Shown piece after piece: positions 51,355-60,805 of a stretch of DNA of 64,000 nt. The notes under the pieces are model-generated. The model was not told where the DNA came from and made no database searches. It saw only the letters and a list, made by a program, of their open reading frames with translations. The stretch lies in assembly GCA_963701995.1 (NCBI GenBank), contig OY969693.1:496001-560000 (forward strand). Reading direction: 5' to 3'. Position 1 is the first letter of the stretch, and each line of letters opens with the position of its first letter. Position numbers and translations under genes: made by a program. Origin of the DNA: Methanoflorens sp963701995 (lineage in GTDB: Archaea > Halobacteriota > Bog-38 > Methanoflorentales > Methanoflorentaceae).

Positions 51355-52077
51355 ATGCACATACCAGACGGGTATTTAGGACCACTAACCTACGTGGCAA
51401 TGTATATTATTATGATCCCGATCTGGCTTTATGCCGGAACATGGCTGCGTAAAAACCTGAAGTCCAAACAAGTGCCCTATCTGGCGCTAGCCGCTGCTTT
51501 CTCGTTTGTCATTATGATGTTCAACGTGCCGATACCAGGGGGGAGCACCGGGCACGCGGTAGGCAGCGGATTGGTGGCAATTATATTAGGGCCCTGGGTT
51601 GCAGTCGTAACGACATCAGTGGCGATCCTCATTCAGTGCTTACTGTTCGGTGATGGGGGTATCACGGCTTTTGGAGCGAACTGTTTCAACATGGCCGTCG
51701 TCATACCCTTCGTCGCATTCTATGGTTACAAGTTCATCAGCGGAAAAACAGAGATTACCTCAAGGCGAAGAGTCCTGGCTGCGGGGATCGGCGGATGGCT
51801 CGGTTTGACGGTCGCTGCTGGCGTCGCTGGTTTTGAGATGGGTATCCAGCCCATACTCGAGCACACTGCCGATGGCGTGCCCCTGTACATGCCGTACGGG
51901 CTCGGTATAACTGTACCGGCGATGCTCTTAAGCCATGCTTTTCTTTTCAGCATTCTAGAAGCGATCATTACGGCATTGGCCTTCGGGTATATAGCACGGA
52001 CTGATCCAACGATTATATTCAACTACAAGAGGGCTGGAGAGAAAGGAGGAGGCGTCAGAACAACGTCACCAGCGTGA
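51355..52077 (+). CDS. nikM: Second CbiM/NikM metal-binding component, probably nickel
   Basis: 240 residues: MHIPDGYLGPLTYVA with the metal-binding Met-His, NVPIPGGSTGHAVG with the ligand His, and FGDGGITAFGANCFNMA. Seven or so membrane segments. It differs strongly from CbiM at 40296. Linkage to nikN, an ATPase with a His-rich tail and NikR points to nickel, but specificity is inferred. It starts a plus-strand pair with nikN. Confidence 0.88.
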   Translation: MHIPDGYLGPLTYVAMYIIMIPIWLYAGTWLRKNLKSKQVPYLALAAAFSFVIMMFNVPIPGGSTGHAVGSGLVAIILGPWVAVVTTSVAILIQCLLFGDGGITAFGANCFNMAVVIPFVAFYGYKFISGKTEITSRRRVLAAGIGGWLGLTVAAGVAGFEMGIQPILEHTADGVPLYMPYGLGITVPAMLLSHAFLFSILEAIITALAFGYIARTDPTIIFNYKRAGEKGGGVRTTSPA

Positions 52078-52093
52078 CACGAGGTGACCTTGA

Positions 52094-52426
52094 TGGATAG
52101 GCTGCTGAGAAACTTGCTGATAGTATTCGTAGTACTAATCGTACCTGGTACCCCTCGGCTTGCTTGCAAGTGGCACTGCATACGGTGAATGGAGCGCCGA
52201 TGCGCTGCAGGGACTGGTAGGATTTGTCCCCGCAGGTGTTGCCAGTCTGTCCGGTTTGTGGCACGCCCCCTTACCAGATTACGGCTTGCCCGCCTTATCA
52301 GACACGTTCCTTGGCCAAAGCCTCGGATACTATGCGTCGGCAATCATAGGGGCAGTGCTCTGCGGAGGAGTATTCATCCTAATTGGAAGAGCTTTGACAA
52401 GAAATGCCCCTAAAAATGAAGAATAG
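52094..52426 (+). CDS. nikN: NikN-like (PDGLE-type) small component, one frameshift
   Basis: MDRLLRNLLIVFVVLIV from ATG 52094 gives the first membrane helix; then one extra C near 52143 moves the frame, which continues PLGLLASGTAYGEWSADALQ, GLWHAPLPDYGLP and a second helix SIIGAVLCGGVFILIG-like to 52426. Together 110 residues with the layout of PDGLE-domain NikN. The break is in a short C run, so sequencing error is possible. Confidence 0.7.
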
Positions 52427-52567
52427 CCGCGAGTCTGTGCGTTTTTTTCTTTTTTTATCTTTTAATGGAACGGATAAAGAAACGTGAACACGGCCACGTT
52501 TATAATGTGTTCACGCTTCATTGCTGACGCTAAAACCCTCTTTTTCAAAAAATGCAGTTTTTGGGCC

Positions 52568-53392
52568 TTAATGCTCGTGATGATCCTCTCCGTCGTGCGA
52601 ATGCAGATGCTCGTGCATAAGCTTGCCGTGCCGGTGCATATGCTTGTGAATCAGGTTTGCGGACGTCAGCAATTCAAGATTGTTCATCACCATGTCACAG
52701 TTGGCGTCCGCTTTGATAGTGTGATCCTCACCGAAGACAATGGCCCGTGTGCTTATCTGTTCTACGATATCTAGATCGTGGGTGGCCGTGATGATCGTTT
52801 TTCCCGCTTTGGCCAAATCCTGCAGGAGCTCAATAAGCCACAGTTGGCTGCGTGGATCTAAACCTCCGGTCGGCTCATCTAACAATAGCACGTCGGGGTT
52901 AATCGAGAGGATCGAAGCGATGCATACCTTCTTTTTCTCACCGCCGCTCAGCGTATGTGGCGCCCGGTCCCTTAAACTGGAGATCCCCATCATCGAAATG
53001 ACCTCCTCAGTGCGCTTCTTGACGTCATCTTTGGGCAGGCCGAGCTGTAGTGGGCCAAACGCGATCTCGTCGAAGACTGTAGAGGAGAACAGCTGGATAT
53101 CCGGATTCTGGAACACGATGCCTACCTTTTTTCGGAAATAGCGGCCGAACTCGTTATCCTCGAGCGAATTGAACGCCTCTTCAGTCACCGGTTTACCGAA
53201 CGCATAAAACTCACCCGACGTCGGGTATACCAGAGCATTCAGTATGGAGAGGAGCGTGGATTTTCCACTGCCGTTGGCCCCCATGATCGAAATCTGCTCT
53301 CCTGCTGTCATCGTTAAGTTCACGCTGTTCAACGCCTCGAACTTTTCCAAGTATGTGTAAGAAACGTCGTGTAAATCGAAGATTGTCTCCAT
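52568..53392 (-). CDS. nikO: ECF transporter ATPase with histidine-rich tail, probably nickel
   Basis: 274 residues. Walker A GANGSGKSTL, signature LSGGEKKK, Walker B VLLLDEPTGGLD, His in TATHDLD. It lacks the extra domain of cbiO at 37496. The C-terminus ends HKHMHRHGKLMHEHLHSHDG plus more His, likely a nickel-storage or sensing tail. It is downstream of nikQ on the minus strand. Confidence 0.9.
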   Translation of the reverse strand: METIFDLHDVSYTYLEKFEALNSVNLTMTAGEQISIMGANGSGKSTLLSILNALVYPTSGEFYAFGKPVTEEAFNSLEDNEFGRYFRKKVGIVFQNPDIQLFSSTVFDEIAFGPLQLGLPKDDVKKRTEEVISMMGISSLRDRAPHTLSGGEKKKVCIASILSINPDVLLLDEPTGGLDPRSQLWLIELLQDLAKAGKTIITATHDLDIVEQISTRAIVFGEDHTIKADANCDMVMNNLELLTSANLIHKHMHRHGKLMHEHLHSHDGEDHHEH

Positions 53393-53414
53393 GGCTTGAC
53401 CTTATCTGAGAACG

Positions 53415-54356
53415 TCAGATCCGGATGATATTTTGAGAGATCAGCGCCAGCATCGAGCTGAACATCAGCACGGTTGCGATCGCAGCGTAGTCTCTTTTGC
53501 GCACGGCATAATCGTGCAAGAGTTTCACGTCACCATTAAAGCCCCGGGAGATCATAGCGTCGTGAACCTTGTTACTCATGTCCAACGATTTCACGAGCAT
53601 ATAGCCAACGCGGCCTGCCACCCACCTTTGCTCGTCCCGCACAGACAAACTCCTAATCGTCCTGCTTTTTTTAGCCGTAAAAAAGTCCCTCACCGTATCC
53701 ATGAGCAAAAAGATGTACCTGTAGCACATGTCAAGTGTCAGGACGTATACCTTCGGGACACGAAGCGATCGAAGCGATTTGAAGAGCACGTCACGCTGAG
53801 TAGTGAGAAACAGTAGCACGGCGATAGACACGCATGTAGCCACTCGCAGGATGAACGTGATAGCGAACATCGTGCCCTGCCTGGTGATGTAAATCGTGCT
53901 GGGGAGCAGGATCGGTCCAAGGTGTGCACCGCTACCGAGAGTCGCGACGGTGATCAAACTATCGCCTGCCATAAAAACATTAAAGAGAATCGGCAGGACG
54001 ATGATACCCGCAAAAATAGGAACAAATACCCACACGCGCTTGATAAAGAATAATATTTCTATCTTACTGAGGTAAGCGAATAGCAGGATCAACAAATAGG
54101 AGACGAACAGCACCCGGATGTCCCGCGTCAAGCTCACGGCCACAACGAGCACGATAGCAGAGATCAACTTCACTCGGGGATCAAGGCTTTGCAACAAACC
54201 ATCACGTTTTGCAAAGTCCTCTGAGATAAGACTATCCTGGAAGAAGTTGAGCACGCCAGAGATCGACTTCTCGACAAAGCTCTTTTTCTTGCCGATATTG
54301 ACGGCGCAACACTGACACGGGCCTATTTCGACCTCTTTCATCCACTCCGGCAGCAT
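53415..54356 (-). CDS. nikQ: ECF transporter membrane component, probably NikQ
   Basis: 313 residues, five to six helices, with an N-terminal cysteine stretch (GPCQCCAVNIG) before the first helix. Coupling motifs SLRSLRVPKVY, ISRGFNGDVK contact the ATPase. CbiQ/NikQ family. It lies between nikR and nikO on the same strand. Confidence 0.88.
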   Translation of the reverse strand: MLPEWMKEVEIGPCQCCAVNIGKKKSFVEKSISGVLNFFQDSLISEDFAKRDGLLQSLDPRVKLISAIVLVVAVSLTRDIRVLFVSYLLILLFAYLSKIEILFFIKRVWVFVPIFAGIIVLPILFNVFMAGDSLITVATLGSGAHLGPILLPSTIYITRQGTMFAITFILRVATCVSIAVLLFLTTQRDVLFKSLRSLRVPKVYVLTLDMCYRYIFLLMDTVRDFFTAKKSRTIRSLSVRDEQRWVAGRVGYMLVKSLDMSNKVHDAMISRGFNGDVKLLHDYAVRKRDYAAIATVLMFSSMLALISQNIIRI

Positions 54357-54360
54357 GGGG

Positions 54361-54786
54361 TTAACTGAAGTCTTTACCAGGTGATATCGTGTTAAGCTTC
54401 ACGTATTTGACGCCCTTAAGAGCCATCACCCTCTCCGCAACCTCTTTGATGCTCTTGCCCTCACCGTGCAACATGATAATCTCCAAGCAATTATCGTGGT
54501 CGAGATGGATGTGCACAGAACTCGTAATCAGACCCATATGGACGTGCTGTATCTCGGTCAGGTCGTCGGTCAGCCCTCGCTGGTCGTGTTCATAAACAAG
54601 CGAGATGATTCCTATGCGTTCCCCCTCGACCTCAGTCATCCACTTATAGTTCACGATATAATTCCGTATGGCATCTCGTATGGCCTCAGAGCGCGACGAG
54701 TACCCCCGCTCTGAGATGATCTCGTCGAACCGATCCAAAAGGTCGCTCGGTAGGGACACACACGTTCGCATTAATTGCTTATCCAT
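54361..54786 (-). CDS. nikR: Nickel-responsive regulator NikR
   Basis: 141 residues from ATG 54786. N-terminal ribbon-helix-helix (RTCVSLPSDLLDRFDEIISE, GYSSRSEAIRDAIRNY) and C-terminal ACT-like domain with the nickel ligands His, His, His and Cys in HVHMGLITSSVHIHLDHDNC. It represses nickel uptake when nickel is plentiful. It heads the nikR-nikQ-nikO minus-strand group, with a palindrome just upstream. Confidence 0.93.
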   Translation of the reverse strand: MDKQLMRTCVSLPSDLLDRFDEIISERGYSSRSEAIRDAIRNYIVNYKWMTEVEGERIGIISLVYEHDQRGLTDDLTEIQHVHMGLITSSVHIHLDHDNCLEIIMLHGEGKSIKEVAERVMALKGVKYVKLNTISPGKDFS

Positions 54787-54805
54787 GAAATTCACCGCAT
54801 AATAT

Positions 54806-54833
54806 GTAATACTTCTTTTACAAACAGTATTAC
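54806..54833. promoter_or_regulatory. NikR-type operator
   Basis: GTAATAC-N14-GTATTAC is a perfect inverted repeat 20 bases upstream of the nikR start. The spacing resembles known NikR sites (two half-sites about two helical turns apart). It would allow autoregulation of nikR-nikQ-nikO. Confidence 0.65.
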
Positions 54834-54911
54834 TTCTAGCCAGAAAAGTGTTTCGATTGCGGGCTTTTTGGCGCATGCGCTCGAAACCGTTTGCGCGCTT
54901 TAACGCTCGTT

Positions 54912-55172
54912 ACCAGCAGCAGGGATCGCGCCCTTCTTTCTAGATTTGCCACTGTATCGGGACGCGGGAGCTCACGAAAGGTTTGTTCGTCTAGTCAGTC
55001 GTAAGAATGCCAACAGATGTTTCAAGTCAGTATTTAGTCACATGATGCGCGTTAGATCCTTAGAGCCTCTGCACTGACACGAGCGAAACACTTACTATAT
55101 CCTGTTTGTTAACGCGCACCTAAAGCCGGCCATCAGAAAAAGTGCCAAATTACGTGCACGCTATCTGTGGTG
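54912..55172. repeat. Direct repeat B, right copy
   Basis: Matches 41095-41516 in two blocks (see that entry), offset about 13.8 kb for the left block. Its right end covers the last codons (LKHHR, stop) of the NosD-like gene at 55161-56393. Confidence 0.85.
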
Positions 55173-56393
55173 TTTGAGGAGGACCACAAGTGCAGCTATT
55201 AGAAGCCCGGCAACCGCATATAGTGTTTCAAATCCTGGAAGTCCTGTTCCATTGCTGCTTTGATTGGAGGTCGCTGTCGTACTCTCGTTCTGGCCGCTCG
55301 ACAAAGATGGGGAAGGTGTGGCCGTAACGGCACTTGCAGGAATGATGGTTCCGTAGCTCGCAATTGGCCGTATGAGCGGGTACTTGTCGCCATATGCTGA
55401 GGGCGTGTTTCCGATCCCGGTGCCGTTGGAGTCGCTGCCTTTGTAATCCGAGTAGTAATTGCTCATATATCCCGTTCGCTCTACGCCACCGTACGTATAC
55501 GCCATTTTTTCCGGCGAATTCAAAATCGCGGCCGACGCGTCACGCACGGCGTTCGGCTGACTGATGAACTCGTTAAGATAGATCTGGTCGCTTGTGGCAC
55601 GGAGAATCAGAATTCCGAGCTGGCTGTTTCCGCTGATCGTGTTAAAGGTAAGCGTGTTATTGTTGGATGCCTCGCCGAGGCGAACGCCAATCTGTTCGTT
55701 GGCGCTTATGGTGTTATTTGACAAGTCATTGCCAGACGAATGGAATAGCGAGACTCCGAAGACGTGATTAGCACTGAGGTTGTTCTGTGTGACGGTATTG
55801 GAATCGCCGTAGTTCAAGAATATGCCATCTCCGAGCGCATTACCCGCGCCCTTTTCGCCAGTCGCGACGTTGGACGATATCGTGTTACTGGAAGAGTAGT
55901 CGGAATACACACCGTAGCCATTACCAGCAAGATTGCTGTTGCTGACCTCGTTGTTCGTGCTATACGAGAGGTAAACCGCTCGCGCATTATCTCTTGCTAC
56001 CACATTAGTTACCACACACTTCGAAGTGTTTTGAATCTGCACGCCGGAAGCGCCGGAAGCGCCCGTAAGTGTCAAGCCGTCAATTCGCACGCCTGGACTT
56101 GTTAACAAGAAGACGTCTTTGCTCGAGTCGGCTGCTTGAACGGTGGGCCGTGCGCTCGCGGCTGTGACTGTCACCGGCTTGTTCACCACGACGTTCTCAG
56201 CGTACGTGCCTGGAGCGACGCGTATGGTATCGCCGGGGTTCGCAGCATCGACTGCTTGCTGAATGGTTTTGTACTGCCCTCCAGCACCGACAGTCAGGGT
56301 TGCCGCGCTCGCTGGCACTGCCAAAGCAGCACACAAAATCAGAGCGACAGCAGCAGACAACAAAAGGTTAGAGACTAATTTCGTGCGCCGCAT
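55161..56393 (-). CDS. NosD-like right-handed beta-helix surface protein with PGF-CTERM-like tail
   Basis: 410 residues. Signal peptide (LLSAAVALILCAALAVPASA), then a parallel beta-helix made of repeats such as GNGYGVYSDYSSSNTISSNV and ANEQIGVRLGEASNNN. A Ser/Thr-rich stretch precedes GLPGFETLYAVAGLLIAALV and a basic end, resembling the PGF-CTERM signal processed by archaeosortase A. It is probably an S-layer-associated or cell-surface protein. Its 3' end is duplicated at 41095-41516. Confidence 0.88.
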   Translation of the reverse strand: MRRTKLVSNLLLSAAVALILCAALAVPASAATLTVGAGGQYKTIQQAVDAANPGDTIRVAPGTYAENVVVNKPVTVTAASARPTVQAADSSKDVFLLTSPGVRIDGLTLTGASGASGVQIQNTSKCVVTNVVARDNARAVYLSYSTNNEVSNSNLAGNGYGVYSDYSSSNTISSNVATGEKGAGNALGDGIFLNYGDSNTVTQNNLSANHVFGVSLFHSSGNDLSNNTISANEQIGVRLGEASNNNTLTFNTISGNSQLGILILRATSDQIYLNEFISQPNAVRDASAAILNSPEKMAYTYGGVERTGYMSNYYSDYKGSDSNGTGIGNTPSAYGDKYPLIRPIASYGTIIPASAVTATPSPSLSSGQNESTTATSNQSSNGTGLPGFETLYAVAGLLIAALVVLLKHHR

Positions 56394-56586
56394 GTCTAGA
56401 GCTGATCAGGCCAAAAACCAAGCTTGAAACCTTACACTACTAACGCGAGCATAGATATAAAGTTGACGTGTGAGTAGCGCGCTAATGATGCGTTGCTTTG
56501 ATGAGTGGTCGACGAGGCAGCACATACTACGTGTAACAACCGTGTGTGTTCGAAGGCCTGTGCAGTAGACGCAGGACCTCTCTTCA

Positions 56587-57715
56587 ATGAATGTCGGGAC
56601 AACAGCCATATATATGAACAGAAGACAAAAAAAGCTTCAAGGTGATAAGCTGCTCCCTCCTGTTACGTTACGGCATGTGAAAGCACTTACTGATTGCACA
56701 GGAATACTTCAACACGCAAAATACGCGATTCCGAACAGATTTGAAGGCTATTGCGTTGATGACAACGTCAGAGCGTTGCTGGTGACGGCGAAGCACTACA
56801 GTTTGTTTCGAGATGAGTCGACTTTCGATTTGTTGAGAACCTACATGGCCTTCACTTTTCACGCGCAGAACGACGACGGTACTATGCGCAATTTCATGAG
56901 CTACCAAAGGAACTTCCTCGACAGCATAGGTTCCGATGAAGTTTTGGGTAGGACGCTCTGGGCGTGCGGATACACGCGTGGCGCTTCGCATCTCCCTAAG
57001 AACGTCCGAGAGGTTGCACGCGTTGTTTTTGAACGCGCAGCGATGCACGCGACCACTAGGTTATCCTTAAGAGGGATTGCCTACTGCCTCCTCGGCTTCT
57101 ATTGCTCAAAGGAGTCATTTGAAGGTGCGAAAGAGAGAATCAGAGCGCTTGCCGTAGAGATTCTGCGTAACTACGAGGATACACGAGCTCCAGACTGGGA
57201 GTGGTACGAAGACTTCATGTCGGTACTCGAACGCTCGGCTCCCCCAGGCCATGCTGCTTGCCTACGATGCAGTTGGCGACGGGCAACTCCTTGCTTGCGG
57301 CGAAAGAACTCTAACGTTCCTGTGGGATCAAGTCCTTACCTCAAACGGAGTAATAAATGTCATCGGAAACGACGGCTGGTACGTCCGCGGAAAACATAGA
57401 GCGCTCGGCGACGAACAGGCTATCGATGTCGGCGCACTTGTCGAGGCATTCTTAGACGCTTACAGGATCACCGGCAAGCGGCAGTACTACCAAAAAGCGC
57501 TGAAGTGTTTTAGCTGGTTCACCGGCAACAATCTGCTCAAGCTGCCCATCTATGATGAGGGCACAGGCGGTTGTTTTGATGGTCTCTCGCTTGAGAAAGG
57601 AGTCAATCAGAACCTTGGCGCTGAGTCTACAATAGCCTACCTCTTGTGCAGGCTGGCATTTGAAGAGGTCGAAAAGCCGTCTCCAAGTCGCCGAACGTCC
57701 ACGGAAAACGGTTGA
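56587..57715 (+). CDS. Glycosidase-like (alpha/alpha-barrel) protein, one frameshift
   Basis: Two frames give about 370 residues. The first contains LTDCTGILQHAKYAIPNRFE, GYCVDDNVRALLV and DDGTMRNFMSYQRNFLDSIG; the second contains YSNARLPQAMLLAYDAVGDG and NDGWYVRGKHRALGDEQAID. One extra G near 57223 separates them. Together they match the C-terminal alpha/alpha-barrel found in archaeal glycosyltransferase-linked proteins, where it is thought to act on glycans. No glycosyltransferase is attached here. The break may be a sequencing error. Confidence 0.7.
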
Positions 57716-57800
57716 GTCAAAGCAGAATTCTCCAACGCCCTTCAAGCACAAAAAAGCTCAAAGAATAACGAGGGCAAACAAAAGTCACTGGTGCGAATCT

Positions 57801-58424
57801 ATGCAGAACCCGCTCGCCCAACAGCCCGAAGACTACGTCAAATCAGCGATGAAGGTTATCGCCGCGAATGTGCAGGCCATAGCTGATGAAATAGACTATT
57901 CTGACGTAAAAACACTTGTCACGGATATCCTAGCCGCGCAACAGAACCAGAAGCGCCTGTTTGTCATGGGTGCCGGCAGATCGGGACTCGTCGTGAAGGG
58001 CTTTGCAATGCGATTGATGCATTTGGGATTTAACGTTTATGTAGTTGGAGAGACGGTGACCCCGGCCGTTGAAACGGATGACCTTCTTGTCGTTATATCG
58101 GGCTCTGGAGAGACCAAATCAATCAATGAGATGAGCGCCCTCGCAAAAGCGAAAGGCACGCGACTCGCGGCAGTAACGTCAAATAAGGACTCAACACTTG
58201 GGACTATTTCCGATACTATTGTAGTCGTGAAGGGACGAACGAAAGCAAGCGGCATGGATTTCATGGAGCGACAAGTCATCGGCTCGCACATATCGTTTGC
58301 TCCACTCGGCACAATGTTTGAAATAAGCACGATGGTATTTTTAGACGGCATCATTGCCGCTCTTATGGAGATAACAAAAAAGAGTGAGGAGGACTTGAAG
58401 AAAAAGCACGCGACCCTCGAATAG
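57801..58424 (+). CDS. hxlB: 6-phospho-3-hexuloisomerase
   Basis: 207 residues of the SIS-fold PHI family: FVMGAGRSGLVVKGFAMRLM, VYVVGETVTPAV, LVVISGSGETKS. It interconverts hexulose 6-phosphate and fructose 6-phosphate and in archaea makes ribulose 5-phosphate with HPS. ATG 57801 gives the standard start; a longer upstream frame overlaps the previous gene. Confidence 0.92.
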   Translation: MQNPLAQQPEDYVKSAMKVIAANVQAIADEIDYSDVKTLVTDILAAQQNQKRLFVMGAGRSGLVVKGFAMRLMHLGFNVYVVGETVTPAVETDDLLVVISGSGETKSINEMSALAKAKGTRLAAVTSNKDSTLGTISDTIVVVKGRTKASGMDFMERQVIGSHISFAPLGTMFEISTMVFLDGIIAALMEITKKSEEDLKKKHATLE

Positions 58425-58467
58425 CCGTTTTTGCAAAATGATGATCAACGACTCTGTCAAAAACGGG

Positions 58468-59010
58468 TTACTGCTCTGCCGCGTGAAGCAAAATGTGCTG
58501 GAGCTCGGGCAAGATGAGGGCCTCCATCGCGAGCGTCACGGCGTTTGGAGAGCCAGGAAGACAGAAAATAGCCGTGTTTCCTATGATGCCGCTTATAGCT
58601 CGTGTGAGCATGGCGGAAGAGCCGATTTCATCGTAGCTGATGCTTCTAAATAGCTCGCCAAAACCTGGAATTTCTTTTTGAAGCATTGGCTGAACGGCCT
58701 CGATGGTAACGTCGCGTGGGGCGAGTCCGGTCCCCCCTGTTGTGATGATTACGTCGGTATCACTGAGGAGGGCCCGCACGGATGTGATAATTGACTCTGC
58801 TTCGTCCGATATCAGGGCATACGCATGAAACTTGTGGCCGGCGTTTTTTAAAAGGTCGATAATGATTCGGCCGGATATGTCTTCGGCCTCTTCTGGTGCC
58901 TTAACGCTCCCGTACTTCGCAAACCGAGACGTGCTGATCGAGATTACACCAACTTGATAGCGCTTGTTCACGGCGGCCTTATGGTGAGTCTGTGACCGCT
59001 GGCGTCGCAT
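58468..59010 (-). CDS. moaB: MoaB/MogA-type molybdopterin adenylyltransferase-like protein
   Basis: 180 residues from Met 59010. YQVGVISISTSRFAKYGS, DVIITTGGTGLAPRDVTIEA and GNTAIFCLPGSPNAVTLAM are typical. It activates or inserts molybdopterin for molybdenum/tungsten enzymes. It may relate to the molybdopterin lipoprotein at 5595, but the two are distant. Confidence 0.88.
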   Translation of the reverse strand: MRRQRSQTHHKAAVNKRYQVGVISISTSRFAKYGSVKAPEEAEDISGRIIIDLLKNAGHKFHAYALISDEAESIITSVRALLSDTDVIITTGGTGLAPRDVTIEAVQPMLQKEIPGFGELFRSISYDEIGSSAMLTRAISGIIGNTAIFCLPGSPNAVTLAMEALILPELQHILLHAAEQ

Positions 59011-59119
59011 ATACTTGGATTGGGCTAGTGCGTATATAGTATTTCTGACGGAGATTCTGCACAAGACGCAGACGCCACGTTAATAAGTATAATAAGAGGC
59101 GTTGCCTAATCTTTCAGTT

Positions 59120-60187
59120 ATGCGTGTCATCGCATTAGACGTGGGTACAGGAACCCAAGACGTGCTCCTGTACGACACGAGCTTAGTCACAGAGAATAAC
59201 GTAAAAATGGTAATGCCTTCGCAAACGGCAATAGTCGCCAACAGGATCAGGTCTGTTACGGAGCAGGGCCGCAGCTTATTTTTGTGCGGCGAGACGATGG
59301 GAGGTGGGCCGAGCAGCGCAGCCGTTCGAGCTCACTTGCAGGGCGGATATCCGGTTTATGCAACGCCGCTTGCAGCAAAAACGCTCAATGATGATCTTGA
59401 CAAAGTTCGATCGTGGGGGGTGAAGATAACGGCGGCACAGCCGACAACAGACTGCGTTCGAATAGAGATGAACGATGTGGATGTGCCTGCACTGAGATCT
59501 GCGCTTCAACAATTCGACGTTGGTCTGCCTACAAAGTGTGCAGTAGCATGTCAAGATCACGGTGAGAGTTCGGGGAGTAATAGGGTTTTTCGTTTTCAGC
59601 ACTTCAAGCGCTTGATCGCTGCTGGTGGTGGGTTGACCAGTTTCTGCTACGTGGATGGCCGGATCCCCAACTATTTGACACGACTAAAGGCCGTACATCG
59701 GACATTAGAGGGAGATGAAATGCAGCGAATCCTAGTGATGGATACTGGTCCGGCCGCAATATTGGGTGCGCTGTGTGATGATGTAGTAGCCAAGCACGCG
59801 TGGGAACCTCATATTATTGTAAACGTCGGAAACGGTCACACTCTCGCAGCTATGCTCGATCAAAAGAAGGTCATCGGTATGTTTGAACACCATACGTCCT
59901 TGATCAATACAGAAAAACTCGACTATTTCTTGTCACTGTTTATGGATGGTAAATTAACGAATGAACGAGTTTTTCAAGATGGAGGACATGGTTGTTACAT
60001 ACACGAAACCGGATACCGAGAGATAGATCGAGCTTTTAAAGAGAGAGGCTTCTGGGTAACCACAATAGGACCTCAACGAGGGATCATGAGGAAATCTCGA
60101 CTCAGTCCATATTTTGCAGCACCAGGCGGTGATATGATGCTAGCTGGCTGTTTTGGATTGGTATCCGGCTTCAATAATTCGGTCTAA
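59120..60187 (+). CDS. DUF1786 protein (ASKHA-like fold)
   Basis: 355 residues. MRVIALDVGTGTQDVLLYD and ILVMDTGPAAILGALCDD are nucleotide-binding-like Gly-Thr motifs of the ASKHA type; IIVNVGNGHTLAAML and FEHHTSLINTEKL are family features. DUF1786 occurs mainly in methanogens and related archaea and bacteria; function unknown. I used Met 59120 (MRVIALD). The probable origin region follows it. Confidence 0.85.
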   Translation: MRVIALDVGTGTQDVLLYDTSLVTENNVKMVMPSQTAIVANRIRSVTEQGRSLFLCGETMGGGPSSAAVRAHLQGGYPVYATPLAAKTLNDDLDKVRSWGVKITAAQPTTDCVRIEMNDVDVPALRSALQQFDVGLPTKCAVACQDHGESSGSNRVFRFQHFKRLIAAGGGLTSFCYVDGRIPNYLTRLKAVHRTLEGDEMQRILVMDTGPAAILGALCDDVVAKHAWEPHIIVNVGNGHTLAAMLDQKKVIGMFEHHTSLINTEKLDYFLSLFMDGKLTNERVFQDGGHGCYIHETGYREIDRAFKERGFWVTTIGPQRGIMRKSRLSPYFAAPGGDMMLAGCFGLVSGFNNSV

Positions 60188-60805
60188 TTTGTCTCCCTCG
60201 ACCAAGAGGAGCATAAACTACACGCCCCCCATGTTTGCGCATCCATAGAATCTTAAACATCAAATATTGAGATAACTTTATAAAAAGATTTATATATTAA
60301 AAGGTTATTACCCCTACAACACGCTATTTTTTATAACCTACTACCAAACAAAATCCTATTTTTTATTTTTACAGTAGAAAACATGGGGTGAGTCTTGAAC
60401 TGTTTCCACAAGCAACAAAGGTATGCTAAAAAGAAGAACAAATTTTCCACCTTACTTTAAGCAACCCTTGCACACCGTCAGTAATTGGCGCAGATCATCG
60501 CATTTCAAAGCAAAATGAAACCTGAATCAAGAGCTTTTCAGAACGATGATATAAGCCTATAATTACTTAACAGCTTAATAGGAATACAAATAGTAGAGTT
60601 TGCAGTGGAAAAAAACCCCATTTCCTGTGGAAATGTAGGTTATATTGCACTGGAAATACAACTTGAGAAATCATAAAGTTTATTAACTCACGTTTCCACT
60701 ATACGGTAGGACCAAGCGGATGGCTCTGAGTAGTCAGTTATCGTTGCTAGAATTCAGTGCCTCCAGCAAGCATTCGCTTCCTCTGTTGAAATTGGAGGCA
60801 AAAAG
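60188..60805. other. Probable replication origin (oriC) with ORB-like boxes
   Basis: About 620 AT-rich bases directly upstream of orc1/cdc6. ORB-like boxes with a TGGAAA core are at 60371-60388 (ACAGTAGAAAACATGGGG), 60400-60412 (reverse), 60601-60620 (GCAGTGGAAAAAAACCCC), 60621-60639, 60648-60661 and 60692-60703 (reverse). A very AT-rich block (60252-60350) with an inverted repeat (AGGTTAT 60302-60308 / ATAACCT 60333-60339) could be the unwinding element. Archaeal origins commonly adjoin orc1/cdc6. Confidence 0.75.
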
